64,000 nucleotides of DNA from JAZKID01 sp965247525 (GCA_965247525.1 OZ252015.1:1922001-1986000), one strand, 5' to 3'; positions 24,842 to 34,212 are shown, counted from the stretch's first letter. Translations and numbers: made by a program. Notes: generated by a model not told the origin, from the sequence alone.

Positions 24842-27541
24842 ATGCGTAGCGTCAACGATATTCGCCAGACATTTTTAAATTATTTTGAAAACGCCGGACA
24901 TAAAACTGTCCCTTCAAGTTCATTGGTTCCCGAAAACGACCCGACCCTGATGTTCACCAATGCCGGTATGGTGCAATTTAAAAACGTCTTTACCGGCGCC
25001 GAAAAACGCGACTACACAACCGCCGCCACAGCGCAAAAATGCGTGCGCGCGGGCGGCAAGCATAATGATCTTGAAAATGTCGGTTACACAGCACGCCATC
25101 ACACATTTTTTGAAATGCTCGGCAATTTCTCGTTCGGCGATTATTTTAAAGACCGCGCAATCGAACTGGCGTGGAATTTAATCACCAAAGATTATGGTCT
25201 TGCTAAAGATCGCCTGCTTGTCACGGTCTATGCGGAAGACGAAGAGGCCTATAATCTCTGGCGTCAAATTGCTGGCCTGCCTGAAGACCGCATTATCAAA
25301 ATTGCGACCAATGACAATTTCTGGCGCATGGGCGATACGGGGCCGTGTGGCCCGTGCTCTGAAATTTTCTTTGATCATGGCGACAAGATTGCCGGTGGAC
25401 CTCCCGGGAGTGCCGATGAAGACGGCGACCGTTTTATCGAGATCTGGAATCTTGTTTTTATGCAATTTGAAGAACAGGCGGGCGGCGCGCGGATTGCGCT
25501 GCCACGCCCTTCAATTGATACGGGCATGGGACTAGAGCGGATTTCTGCCGTGCTTCAGGGCAAGCATAACAATTATGAGATTGACCTTTTCCAGACTTTG
25601 ACACGCGCGATCAGGGAAAAAGCGGCAAGTCTTTTACCTGCAGAGCTGTCCGGCAAAATTGAAGCCTCGGTCTCACAAGTGCAAAAACACGGCTATACGG
25701 GAGAAGCCGCCTCGTTAAATATTATCGCCGACCATTTACGCGCTACTTCATTTTTAATTTCGGACGGTGTGCTGCCATCAAATGAAGGTCGCGGCTATGT
25801 TCTGCGCCGAATCATGCGCCGTGCCATGCGCCACATTCAAATGCTTGGCTTTGCCGAGCCGCTAATGTGGCAGCTTGTGCCAGCGCTCGTCCATGAAATG
25901 GGCGCTGCCTATCCGCAGCTTGTGCAGACACAGCCCTTGATCACCGAAACATTGAAGTTGGAAGAAACACGATTCCGGCAGACGTTGCAACGCGGGCTGG
26001 TCCTGCTTGACGAGGCCTCGGCCCATTTGCAAACAGGCGACAAGCTGTCCGGCGAAACCGCTTTCACGCTTTATGACACCTATGGTTTTCCGCTTGATCT
26101 GACGCAAGACGCGTTACGCCAACGTGGTGTCGATGTCGATATCAATGGTTTCAATGCGGCGATGGAACTGCAAAAAACAAAAGCTCGGGCGGCCTGGGCA
26201 GGCTCGGGCGACAGCGCTGATGAAAATATCTGGTTTAAACTGCGTGATGAGCATGGCAGCACTGAATTTCTGGGCTATGACCGCGTCAGCGGCGAAGGCA
26301 TCATTACGTCGCTTGTCAAAAATGGCAAAGACGTGACGACCCTTGACGCTGGTGATGAAGGTCAGCTTGTATTGAACCAAAGTGTTTTTTACGGCGAGTC
26401 CGGCGGGCAGGTCGGAGACAGCGGCACAATGCAGAGCGGCAGCAATAATGTCACGGTGCTGGATACGCAAAAAAAATTGGGGTCTGTGATTGCCCATAAA
26501 ATAAAAGTTACAAAAGGCAAAGTCAGTCTCGGCGATGCGATGATTTTACATGTCGATGCGGCGCGCCGAACGGCCATTCGCGCAAACCATTCCGCAACGC
26601 ATATTCTTCATGAGGCGTTACGACTTGTTTTGGGCGATCACGTTGCACAAAAGGGCTCGCTGGTCGCGCCTGAACGCCTGCGTTTCGATATTACCCAGCC
26701 CAAACCCATCAGCAGTGAAGAGCTGAATGAAATTGAAAATATTGCCAATGCGATGGTACTTGAAAACACGCCAGTGACGACACGCCTGATGAATCTTGAC
26801 GATGCCAAGGCTTCCGGCGCGCGCGCTCTTTTTGGAGAAAAATACGGCGAAGAGGTTCGCGTTGTTGCTATGGGGCATGAGCAAAATGGCAAAGCATGGT
26901 CTGTCGAGCTTTGCGGCGGTACACATGCAGCACGTACAGGCGATATCGGCCTTGTAACGATTATATCTGAAACCGCCGTCTCGTCAGGTGTGCGGCGCAT
27001 CGAAGCGCTGACAGGCGACACGGCGCGGCATTATCTTAACCAGCAGTCGGCACGCCTGCGCAGTCTTGCAGCGCTTGTAAAAACGGCACCTCAAGATATT
27101 GAGAGCCGCTTTTCAGCGCTTCTTGAAGAGCGCAAAAATTTTGAGCGCGAAAATGCAGACCTTCGCAAGAAAATTGCAATGGGAGAGGGTACTGCGCAAG
27201 GCAATGCCGCAACGCAAATCGCTGGCGTTTCCTATCTCAGTAAAGTTATCGAAGGTGTGGCCGCTAATGATCTGAAAGGCCTTGTCGACGCAGGCAAAAC
27301 GCAGCTTGGCTCAGGTGTCGTCGTTTTTATCGGCGTCAATGAAGGCAAGGCATCGCTGGTTGTTGGTGTTACAGATGATCTGACGAAACGTTTCAGCGCC
27401 GTTGATCTTGTGCGCGCTGGTGCCGAAGCCTTGGGCGGCAAAGGTGGCGGCGGTCGGCCTGATATGGCGCAAGCGGGTGGGCCGGAAGCGTCAAAAGCCG
27501 ATGAGGCCATCAAGGCCATTGCCCAAAAACTTGCGTCCTGA
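24842..27541 (+). CDS. alaS: Alanyl-tRNA synthetase
   Basis: Attaches alanine to tRNA-Ala and edits mischarged Ser/Gly. The N-terminal class II catalytic core has HHTFFEMLGNFSFGDYFK; editing-site metal ligands are SATHILHEALR and CGGTH; a C-terminal coiled coil and C-Ala domain end in GGKGGGGRPDMAQAGG. 899 residues, normal. ATG at 24842 is preceded by AGGG; a TTG 21 bases upstream is not preferred. Downstream of recA by 114 bases, as in many alphaproteobacteria, and convergent with the adenosine deaminase. Confidence 0.98.
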   Translation: MRSVNDIRQTFLNYFENAGHKTVPSSSLVPENDPTLMFTNAGMVQFKNVFTGAEKRDYTTAATAQKCVRAGGKHNDLENVGYTARHHTFFEMLGNFSFGDYFKDRAIELAWNLITKDYGLAKDRLLVTVYAEDEEAYNLWRQIAGLPEDRIIKIATNDNFWRMGDTGPCGPCSEIFFDHGDKIAGGPPGSADEDGDRFIEIWNLVFMQFEEQAGGARIALPRPSIDTGMGLERISAVLQGKHNNYEIDLFQTLTRAIREKAASLLPAELSGKIEASVSQVQKHGYTGEAASLNIIADHLRATSFLISDGVLPSNEGRGYVLRRIMRRAMRHIQMLGFAEPLMWQLVPALVHEMGAAYPQLVQTQPLITETLKLEETRFRQTLQRGLVLLDEASAHLQTGDKLSGETAFTLYDTYGFPLDLTQDALRQRGVDVDINGFNAAMELQKTKARAAWAGSGDSADENIWFKLRDEHGSTEFLGYDRVSGEGIITSLVKNGKDVTTLDAGDEGQLVLNQSVFYGESGGQVGDSGTMQSGSNNVTVLDTQKKLGSVIAHKIKVTKGKVSLGDAMILHVDAARRTAIRANHSATHILHEALRLVLGDHVAQKGSLVAPERLRFDITQPKPISSEELNEIENIANAMVLENTPVTTRLMNLDDAKASGARALFGEKYGEEVRVVAMGHEQNGKAWSVELCGGTHAARTGDIGLVTIISETAVSSGVRRIEALTGDTARHYLNQQSARLRSLAALVKTAPQDIESRFSALLEERKNFERENADLRKKIAMGEGTAQGNAATQIAGVSYLSKVIEGVAANDLKGLVDAGKTQLGSGVVVFIGVNEGKASLVVGVTDDLTKRFSAVDLVRAGAEALGGKGGGGRPDMAQAGGPEASKADEAIKAIAQKLAS

Positions 27542-27544
27542 ACT

Positions 27545-29047
27545 TTATTTCCAGTCTTTGATTTCAAACTCTGCAAAGCTCTTTTCCAGGTGTGCCTGGC
27601 TTTGCGCTTTTTCACTGCCTGTCAAAAACTGTTCGCACTGGTTTGAAAGCTTGCCGGACAAATTGTCTGCGCGGCATGGAACGGCAATTTTTCCGTTTGA
27701 CCAAAGGCTGTCGCCTTTCAGGAAACTGTAAGTCAGCGCATTTCGCGCCAGCTGTTTTAGATCGCCATATGACAAATCATAGGTAGAAGCCGCGCGCTGA
27801 TATTCATTGGTGAGATCGGTGCGAGAGACGCCTTCGTCATCGGTCGCGAGTGTTAGAGGCACGCCATATTTACGGTAAAGATTGAAGGGGTGATCTTTGC
27901 CTTTGATCCCTAAAATAATATCATTGCTGGTTAGGCCAACTTCAATGACTATGTTTTTATCGGCCATTTCTTTGAGCAGCTCGTTGGCATTGTTTTCATA
28001 AGCAATATCGATACCATGGCCGATGCGTGACGCGCCGGCTTGTTCGACAGCAAGTCGAATATGGTTGCGTAAATCTTCGGGTGGAACCAGACCAAGCGCC
28101 AATTCGCCTGCGTGCTGCGAGATTTTAACGTCGTGCCCCATGTTTGAAAAAAAGCCAAGCATTTTTAATTGTTCGTCATAGTTTTTTGCGACAACCGGAT
28201 TGTCTTCCCAGTTGACGAGATTCATCGTGACGACACGGGGATCCTGTTTAATAATTTCGGCTGAGAACGCCACTTGGTTGAAGATGTTTGCTGGCGTAAC
28301 ATCGCGAATAATCTGCATTTGATAGCGGATTTTGACATTGCATCCCGCATCAGCATTTTGGGCATTACAATTTAAAAGCTGATTTTTGCGTGTTTCCATG
28401 CGGTCGATGTAAGCACGTGCCTCAGCGACAAATGAATTAAGATCTGCCGTGTTCAACTGGCCTTGCATTTTCTCAAAATCACCATCCCATGTCATTGAAG
28501 CGCCAAGTGCACCTGCGCCAAAAATCTGCGGTGGTGAAATCATGAGCTCGACGTAATACGTGTTTTGGAGAGCAAGCCGCGACACAACTTCGGCCAGCAT
28601 GTCGCCGCGTCGTTTTTCAGGTAAAGCCGGCAGGAAGCGCAAAAAGGTTTTAAAAAAATGCGTTTCGGCGCTTTCACCATTTACGGGGACAAAATTACGC
28701 ATTGAAATGCTGTCGATAAATGATGTGTAAAGATCCGTTTGTGTGTAAATATCAGATGCCGGGCGCAGATTTTTAGCCATATCACATGGCGGCGCTGCCA
28801 AAGCCGGCGGATTGCCAGATAGGCAAAGCCCGTCTTCAACCGCCCAGCGCAACACGCTTTCAGCATAGACACTGCCATCAAGGTGGTTATGCAGGTCCCC
28901 GCCTTTGGGCATGTTTTGCAAAAACATGCGTTTTTCCGGCGGCGACATTTTTGCAAAAGCGCTGTCGATACGTTTTTCATTCTCGCTTTGCGCAAATGCT
29001 GATGCAGCGCTTATTGCAATACAGAAAGCAACAAAAAGAACGCGCAA
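27545..29047 (-). CDS. Secreted adenosine deaminase family protein
   Basis: Adenosine deaminase superfamily hydrolase of 500 residues, with a cleavable signal peptide (VLFVAFCIAISAASAFAQ) that places it in the periplasm or outside. Metal and catalytic motifs are complete: HNHLDGS with His53 and His55, the SQHAGEL segment, RIGHGIDI and LATDDEG. It is much longer than cytoplasmic Add (about 330 residues) and carries an insertion near residues 120-250, recalling the secreted ADGF-type enzymes. Substrate is probably adenosine or deoxyadenosine but could be another aminopurine nucleoside. One base separates its stop from the start region of the icd gene's stop, so it may be co-transcribed behind icd. 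Confidence 0.88.
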   Translation of the reverse strand: MRVLFVAFCIAISAASAFAQSENEKRIDSAFAKMSPPEKRMFLQNMPKGGDLHNHLDGSVYAESVLRWAVEDGLCLSGNPPALAAPPCDMAKNLRPASDIYTQTDLYTSFIDSISMRNFVPVNGESAETHFFKTFLRFLPALPEKRRGDMLAEVVSRLALQNTYYVELMISPPQIFGAGALGASMTWDGDFEKMQGQLNTADLNSFVAEARAYIDRMETRKNQLLNCNAQNADAGCNVKIRYQMQIIRDVTPANIFNQVAFSAEIIKQDPRVVTMNLVNWEDNPVVAKNYDEQLKMLGFFSNMGHDVKISQHAGELALGLVPPEDLRNHIRLAVEQAGASRIGHGIDIAYENNANELLKEMADKNIVIEVGLTSNDIILGIKGKDHPFNLYRKYGVPLTLATDDEGVSRTDLTNEYQRAASTYDLSYGDLKQLARNALTYSFLKGDSLWSNGKIAVPCRADNLSGKLSNQCEQFLTGSEKAQSQAHLEKSFAEFEIKDWK

Positions 29048-29048
29048 A

Positions 29049-30275
29049 CTACGCCGCCTGTTTCTGGCTCATCGCTTTTTTCAGGTTGTCATCGACCTTG
29101 TCGAGAAAGCCGGTTGTTGAAAGCCATGGCTGATCAGCGCCTACAAGAAGGGCAAGATCTTTGGTCATGAAACCGTTTTCAACGGTTGCAACGCAAACCT
29201 GTTCAAGCGTATGTGAAAATCGCATCAACTCGTCATTGCCGTCAAGCTTGGCGCGATGCGCCAGACCGCGCGTCCATGCAAAAATCGAGGCGATGGAATT
29301 GGTCGATGTTTCTTTGCCTTTTTGATGCTCGCGGTAATGGCGGGTAACGGTGCCGTGCGCCGCTTCAGCTTCAACAGTTTTGCCATCAGGCGTCATTAAA
29401 ACGGATGTCATCAGGCCAAGCGAGCCAAAGCCTTGTGCGACAGTATCGGACTGCACATCGCCATCATAATTTTTGCAGGCCCAGACATAACCACCAGACC
29501 ACTTCATAGCTGACGCAACCATGTCGTCGATCAGGCGGTGTTCATATGCGATTTTTGCAGCCGCAAATTTGTCTTTAAACTCCGCGTCAAAAACCTCCTG
29601 AAACAGGTCTTTGAAACGGCCATCATAGGCTTTAAGAATTGTGTTCTTGGTCGAAAGATAAACAGGATAGTTGCGGTTGAGGCCGTAATTCAATGAGGCA
29701 CGCGCGAACTCGCGGATGCTGTCATCAAGATTGTACATCGCCATCGCAACGCCAGCACCCGTAAAGTTGAAAACTTCTTTTTCGATGATTTTGCCGTCAT
29801 CGCCTTCAAATTTAATCGTCAGGCGACCCTTGCCGGGCACTTTAAAATCCGTCGCTTTGTACTGGTCGCCAAACGCGTGGCGGCCGACAATGATAGGCTG
29901 CGTCCAGCCGGGAACAAGCCGCGGCACGTTTTTGCAGATGATCGGCTCACGGAAAATAACGCCGCCAAGAATATTACGGATCGTTCCGTTTGGCGACTTC
30001 CACATGTCTTTGAGATTGAATTCTTTGACGCGTGCTTCATCTGGCGTGATGGTGGCGCATTTGACGCCGACGCCGTGCTTCTTGATGGCGTTCGCGGAAT
30101 TAACCGTGACCTTGTCAGCAGTGGCATCGCGGTTTTCAACGCTCAGGTCATAATATTCAAGATCAATGTCAAGATACGGCAAAATCAGCTTGTCTTTGAT
30201 AAGCTGCCAGATGATGCGCGTCATCTCATCGCCATCAAGTTCGACAACAGGATTTTTGACCTTGATTTTTTGCAT
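29049..30275 (-). CDS. icd: NADP-dependent isocitrate dehydrogenase
   Basis: TCA-cycle enzyme converting isocitrate to 2-oxoglutarate. 408 residues of the dimeric type found in eukaryotes and many alphaproteobacteria: starts KIKVKNPVVELDGDEMTRI, has SPNGTIRNILGG as the substrate-binding serine loop, and GSLGLMTSVL plus EAAHGTVTRHYR in the coenzyme region. Divergent from trmJ with a 70-base gap. The adenosine deaminase gene follows directly downstream on the same strand. Confidence 0.97.
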   Translation of the reverse strand: MQKIKVKNPVVELDGDEMTRIIWQLIKDKLILPYLDIDLEYYDLSVENRDATADKVTVNSANAIKKHGVGVKCATITPDEARVKEFNLKDMWKSPNGTIRNILGGVIFREPIICKNVPRLVPGWTQPIIVGRHAFGDQYKATDFKVPGKGRLTIKFEGDDGKIIEKEVFNFTGAGVAMAMYNLDDSIREFARASLNYGLNRNYPVYLSTKNTILKAYDGRFKDLFQEVFDAEFKDKFAAAKIAYEHRLIDDMVASAMKWSGGYVWACKNYDGDVQSDTVAQGFGSLGLMTSVLMTPDGKTVEAEAAHGTVTRHYREHQKGKETSTNSIASIFAWTRGLAHRAKLDGNDELMRFSHTLEQVCVATVENGFMTKDLALLVGADQPWLSTTGFLDKVDDNLKKAMSQKQAA

Positions 30276-30345
30276 GTGCTGTTCCGTTGATTTTGTTGAT
30301 TAAAGCTGTCTACAACTACTCAACATCGTCAATAATGGCAACCGC

Positions 30346-31074
30346 GTGGCTTATCTTCCAATCATCATCCTTGTCGAACCCCAACTTGGCGAAAATATCG
30401 GCATGGTGGCGCGTGCCATGGCCAATATGGGCCTTTCACGCCTGCGTCTTGTGTCGCCGCGCGATGGCTGGCCGAATGACAAGGCGATTGCCGCAAGTTC
30501 GGGCGCCCACGCTATTTTAGAAAAAGCGGAACTCTTTGAAACGACGGCAGCGGCGGTCGGCGACTGTCATTACATTGTTGCGGCCAGCGCGCGCGTCCAC
30601 CGGCAGGCAAAACCCGTCTGTGGACCTGAAAAGGCCGCGCACAAAATGAAGGCGCGTTTGAAGGCGGGGCAAAGCGTAGCCATGCTGTTTGGCCGCGAAC
30701 GGAACGGGCTTGAAAAAGACGAAATCAGCCTTGCGCATGATCTTGTGACCTTCCCGGTTTCGGAAGATTTTCCGTCCCTTAATCTGGCGCAGGCCGTGCT
30801 TCTCAGTGGCTATGCGCTGCGCATGGCAGAAGATGGGGAGGGCGAACTGTTGCCGCATGTCGGCGGGCTAGGCTCAGCTCCTGCAAGCTCGGATGAAACC
30901 GAACGCCTGATGCTCCATCTTGTCACCTCTCTGGAGCACAAAGGGTATTTCAACCCAGAGGAACGGGCGGCAACCATGAAAAGAAATTTGCGTAATATTT
31001 TCCTGCGTCAAAATTTGACAGCCCAAGACGTTCAGACCCTGCATGGCATCGTCAGTGCCCTCGATAAAGCCTGA
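30346..31074 (+). CDS. trmJ: tRNA (cytidine/uridine-2'-O)-methyltransferase TrmJ
   Basis: SPOUT methyltransferase that modifies the 2'-hydroxyl of position 32 in tRNA in characterised members. 242 residues: IILVEPQLGENIGMVARAMANMG is the motif 1 helix; MLFGRERNGLEKDEI (motif 2) and NLAQAVLLSGYAL (motif 3) form the trefoil-knot SAM site. The start is GTG at 30346, the only in-frame start consistent with the family N-terminus. Downstream murI is separate by 85 bases. Confidence 0.9.
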   Translation: MAYLPIIILVEPQLGENIGMVARAMANMGLSRLRLVSPRDGWPNDKAIAASSGAHAILEKAELFETTAAAVGDCHYIVAASARVHRQAKPVCGPEKAAHKMKARLKAGQSVAMLFGRERNGLEKDEISLAHDLVTFPVSEDFPSLNLAQAVLLSGYALRMAEDGEGELLPHVGGLGSAPASSDETERLMLHLVTSLEHKGYFNPEERAATMKRNLRNIFLRQNLTAQDVQTLHGIVSALDKA

Positions 31075-31159
31075 AGACCCCATGGCTATCTCGCCGCGCG
31101 ATCTTATGTCATTGTAAGCTGTCATGGTGGCATCCGCGCTGGAGGTTGAAACAGGATAA

Positions 31160-31975
31160 ATGGCCGATCATCCGCTTATTCTTGTTTTTGATTCCGGATT
31201 TGGCGGGCTGACAGTGTATCGCGAAATCACGGCTGTCCGTCCTGATGCGTCTTATATTTATTGTGCCGACAACGCCGCGTTTCCTTACGGAAACCTTTCG
31301 GAGCAGGACATTGTCGCGCGGGTTTTATCCGTCGCTGAAAGACTGATTGGCGAATATCGCCCCGACCTTTTTGTCATTGCCTGCAATACCGCATCGACAG
31401 TTGCCCTGCCGCATTTGCGCGCGCGCTTTGCCATACCTTTTATCGGCACGGTTCCGGCCATCAAACCCGCAGCCATGGCCAGCAAATCGCGGATGATTTC
31501 AGTATTGGCGACACCTGCCACGGTGGTTCGAGACTACACCGCAGACCTGATTACAAGCTTTGCCGATGGCTGTGAGGTGACACTTGTCGGCTCTCGCACA
31601 ATGGCGGGAATTGCTGAGGCCAAGCTGCACGGCGAAACCATCAACGATGCGGATATTTTTGCAGAGATTGCCCCTGCCTTTGTCGAGCACAATGGAAAGC
31701 GCACAGATCAGGTTGTGCTGGCCTGCACGCATTACCCGCTTCTTCTTGAGGAGCTGCACGCGCTGGCGCCGTGGCCCGTCAACTTTGTCGACTCTGCGCC
31801 GGCCATCGCCCGCCGCGTAGTCGCACTTTTAGGTCAAAATCCCGGCAATCCTGAAAATCATGACCGCATTATTGCGTTTACAGGTGTTTTGCCGACAAGC
31901 GACCAAGAGCATAAAATGCTTGAAGCTTATGGTTTTACAAGCATTGTCGGCTTGAATAAGCCGCTGTACAGCTAA
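31160..31975 (+). CDS. murI: Glutamate racemase
   Basis: Makes D-glutamate for peptidoglycan. 271 residues with both catalytic cysteines in context: Cys75 in VIACNTAST and Cys189 in LACTHYPLL. The N-terminal FDSGFGGLTVYRE and the ADNAAFPYG loop are diagnostic. ATG with GGAGG some 16 bases upstream and GAAAC nearer; no better in-frame start. Same strand as rpsD, from which it is separated by a structured 270-base gap. Confidence 0.96.
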   Translation: MADHPLILVFDSGFGGLTVYREITAVRPDASYIYCADNAAFPYGNLSEQDIVARVLSVAERLIGEYRPDLFVIACNTASTVALPHLRARFAIPFIGTVPAIKPAAMASKSRMISVLATPATVVRDYTADLITSFADGCEVTLVGSRTMAGIAEAKLHGETINDADIFAEIAPAFVEHNGKRTDQVVLACTHYPLLLEELHALAPWPVNFVDSAPAIARRVVALLGQNPGNPENHDRIIAFTGVLPTSDQEHKMLEAYGFTSIVGLNKPLYS

Positions 31976-32009
31976 AAGCGCCACAAGAGCTTCTTTATTT
32001 GACTTTAGG

Positions 32010-32105
32010 CTGTGTTTTCCTTTACACACAGGCCTTCACCGGACATGTCCGGTGATGAGCAACCCGTGACAGGCGTTTTGCCTGTCTGTCAGCCTCGCAA
32101 GAGGC
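32010..32105 (+). ncRNA. Array of four hairpins upstream of rpsD
   Basis: Four consecutive perfect dyads: CTGTGT/ACACAG (32010-32031), the 18-base palindrome CACCGGACATGTCCGGTG (32037-32054), GACAGGC-GTTTT-GCCTGTC (32068-32086) and GCCTC-GCAA-GAGGC with a GNRA tetraloop (32092-32105). A strong AGGAGG follows at 32108. The array may be a ribosomal-protein leader that binds S4, an independent small RNA, or the murI terminator region; no T-run supports a simple terminator. I do not recognise it as a known RNA family. Confidence 0.55.
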
Positions 32106-32125
32106 AAAGGAGGGCGCGCTCTCAT

Positions 32126-32170
32126 ATGTCGTCAATGGTGGCGGCATTTTGCGACGTCAGGCTTGCTTGA
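32126..32170 (+). CDS. Possible 14-codon leader peptide before rpsD
   Basis: An ATG twelve bases after AGGAGG opens MSSMVAAFCDVRLA, stopped by TGA. The ribosome site is the best-matching one in the region, better than that of rpsD itself. A leader peptide coupled to the hairpin array is possible, but with no amino-acid bias suggesting attenuation the support is weak. Confidence 0.3.
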   Translation: MSSMVAAFCDVRLA

Positions 32171-32245
32171 CAGTGGCATTATCATGAGATCGCGGGCAGG
32201 CGGTATCCCAATCGCACGGCTCGCTTCAGCTATGGAGAATTTGGG

Positions 32246-32863
32246 ATGAGCAAACGCTTAAACGCAAAATACAAACTTGATCGTCGTCTTGGTGAAAATC
32301 TTTGGGGTCGCCCAAAAAGCCCGGTCAACCGTCGTCAATATGGTCCCGGTCAGCACGGACAGCGCCGCAAGGGCAAATTGTCGGATTTCGGCATTCAGTT
32401 GCGCGCCAAACAAAAACTCAAAGGCTATTACGGCAACATCACGGAAAAGCAGTTCCGCAAATATTATGCAGAAGCGATCCGTATACCGGGCGACAGTTCA
32501 GTCAATCTGATCGGTCTGCTTGAGCGCCGTCTTGATGCTGTGATCTACCGCGCGAAATTCGTGGCGACACCTTTTGCAGCGCGCCAGTTCATCAGCCACG
32601 GCCACATTACGGTTAACGGCCATCGCGTGAAAACAGCGTCTTATCTTGTTAGCGTTGATGATGTAATTGAGATCAAGGAATCCTCACGCCAACTCGCGAT
32701 TGTAATGGAATCAGCGCAGTCGACAGAGCGCGATGTCCCGGATTACATTTCAGCCGATCATAACAAATCGAGCGCGAAATTCCTGCGCGTGCCGCAATTG
32801 TCTGATGTGCCTTATGCGGTACAGATGGAACCAAACCTCGTTGTCGAGTTCTATTCACGCTAA
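32246..32863 (+). CDS. rpsD: 30S ribosomal protein S4
   Basis: Small-subunit primary binding protein of the 16S 5' domain. 205 residues: KYKLDRRLGENLWGRPKSPVNRRQYGPGQHG is the N-terminal S4 signature without zinc cysteines, as usual in this group; the S4 RNA-binding domain spans LLERRLDAVIYRAKFVATPFAARQFISHGHI. It is a stand-alone gene here rather than part of the alpha operon, which is normal for alphaproteobacteria. Followed by a strong terminator. Confidence 0.98.
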   Translation: MSKRLNAKYKLDRRLGENLWGRPKSPVNRRQYGPGQHGQRRKGKLSDFGIQLRAKQKLKGYYGNITEKQFRKYYAEAIRIPGDSSVNLIGLLERRLDAVIYRAKFVATPFAARQFISHGHITVNGHRVKTASYLVSVDDVIEIKESSRQLAIVMESAQSTERDVPDYISADHNKSSAKFLRVPQLSDVPYAVQMEPNLVVEFYSR

Positions 32864-32887
32864 GAGACAGTTTTGAAGAACAAAAAA

Positions 32888-32914
32888 GCCGCTCATTTCG
32901 AGCGGCTTTTTTTT
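32888..32914. terminator. Bidirectional terminator between rpsD and grxD
   Basis: GCCGCTC-ATTTC-GAGCGGC, a perfect 7-bp stem, is followed by eight T residues and preceded by six A residues. It can end both the rpsD transcript and the leftward... opposite grxD transcript, since the two genes converge on it. Confidence 0.92.
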
Positions 32915-32934
32915 ACGAGCAAAAATAAAGTTTT

Positions 32935-33276
32935 CTACGCAACCGCCGTCCCGTTCATCGGTACGCCTTTTTCTTCGAGATAAGCCTGCAGCTCGCCGCT
33001 TTCATACATTTCGCGGACAATGTCACAACCACCAACAAATTCGCCTTTGATGTAAAGCTGCGGGATCGTCGGCCAGTTGGAAAATGTCTTGATGCCCTCA
33101 CGAAGCTCGTTCGAGGCCAGAACATTGACGCCTTTGTAATTGAGATTCAACTTATCGAGCATGAAAACAACCTGCCCGGAAAAACCGCATTGCGGCATTT
33201 GCGGCGTGCCCTTCATGAACAGAACAACATCATTTGTTTGAATGTCATTTTGAATTTCGTCTTGTGCGGTTGTCAT
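32935..33276 (-). CDS. grxD: Monothiol glutaredoxin (Grx4 type)
   Basis: Iron-sulfur-cluster carrier of 113 residues with the monothiol active site CGFS at Cys30, preceded by KGTPQMPQ; WPTIPQLYIKGEFVGGCDI binds glutathione. In this family, cluster-bridged complexes form with BolA; a bolA gene lies three genes... two genes upstream on the same strand, supporting that partnership. The CDS stops 20 bases beyond the shared terminator. Confidence 0.96.
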   Translation of the reverse strand: MTTAQDEIQNDIQTNDVVLFMKGTPQMPQCGFSGQVVFMLDKLNLNYKGVNVLASNELREGIKTFSNWPTIPQLYIKGEFVGGCDIVREMYESGELQAYLEEKGVPMNGTAVA

Positions 33277-33333
33277 GAAAGCACTCCTTTGTTGATCTTA
33301 AAATAGGCGGCAGATTGCTAAAAACAAGGCGTT

Positions 33334-33975
33334 CTAGTCAATCTGTTCAAATTTGCGCGTTTGTGGGTCGCGCATTAAAAGCTTGCCATCGCCAACACCA
33401 AAAAATGCACCATGAAGCGCAAGCACGCCAGTTTCGACGCGCCGGCGCACCATGCCAAATGTCATGAGATTGGCAAGGCTTTGGCCAATGGCTTCAAGCT
33501 CGAGCATATCGACATAGTCATCGATGGGCATGTCCCCGCGATCCCCGAGCGCGTCGGCGGCAGGGGCAATCATGCTGATCCATTTGCCGATAAAATCGCC
33601 GGACGATAAAGGCGCTTTTTTTTCAGCAAAGGCGCGGATGCCGCCACAGCGCGCATGCCCTAAAACCACAATATGTTTAACCTGCAACACTTCAACTGCA
33701 AATTCCAGCGCGGCGCTGGTGCCGTGAAATGCACCATTGCTTTCATAGGGTGGAACGAGATTGGCAACATTGCGCACGACAAACAATTCACCGGGACCTG
33801 CGTTAAAAATCTTTTCAGGCGCAACGCGGCTATCGCAGCAGCCGATCACCATTGTATGCGGCGCCTGACCTTTAGCTGCAAGGCGCTCGTAATGCGCGCG
33901 TTCCTGCTCGAATGTGCCGCTTAGAAAATCGCGATAACCCTGAAGCAAGTCTTGTGGGAAAGCGAGGGATGACAT
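33334..33975 (-). CDS. can: Beta-class carbonic anhydrase
   Basis: Zinc enzyme interconverting carbon dioxide and bicarbonate. 213 residues; ligands are in CCDSR (Cys46, Asp48, Arg50) and GHARCGG (His and Cys about residues 105-108). GPGELFVVRNVANLVPP is the dimer segment conserved in beta-CAs. Lies three bases downstream of bolA, probably in the same transcript as the purine genes; bicarbonate supply for purine carboxylation would be a plausible link. Confidence 0.94.
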   Translation of the reverse strand: MSSLAFPQDLLQGYRDFLSGTFEQERAHYERLAAKGQAPHTMVIGCCDSRVAPEKIFNAGPGELFVVRNVANLVPPYESNGAFHGTSAALEFAVEVLQVKHIVVLGHARCGGIRAFAEKKAPLSSGDFIGKWISMIAPAADALGDRGDMPIDDYVDMLELEAIGQSLANLMTFGMVRRRVETGVLALHGAFFGVGDGKLLMRDPQTRKFEQID

Positions 33976-33978
33976 GGC

Positions 33979-34212
33979 TTACTTCGGCACGGACGTTGTG
34001 AGCGCAAGCGCGTGCAGCGTGCCGCCCATATGACCTTTGAGCGCGGTATAAACAAGCTGATGCTGCTGCACGCGGTTTAACCCGCGAAATTTTTCCGACA
34101 CAACGCGCGCGGCATAGTGGTCGCCATCGCCAGCAAGGTCTTCAATTGTAACAACGGCATCAGGCATATCCTGTTTGATAAATGCCTCGATGTCAGCAGC
34201 ACTCATGGGCAT
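33979..34212 (-). CDS. bolA: BolA family protein
   Basis: 77-residue class II KH-like protein, with the family core HYAARVVSEKFRGLNRVQQHQLVYTAL. His residues in the loop (GDGDHY and VQQHQL) are the type that coordinate a [2Fe-2S] cluster with a monothiol glutaredoxin. The first ATG overlaps the upstream stop by one base (TAATG); an ATG two codons later (34206) is equally possible. GrxD two genes downstream is its likely partner. Confidence 0.92.
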   Translation of the reverse strand: MPMSAADIEAFIKQDMPDAVVTIEDLAGDGDHYAARVVSEKFRGLNRVQQHQLVYTALKGHMGGTLHALALTTSVPK

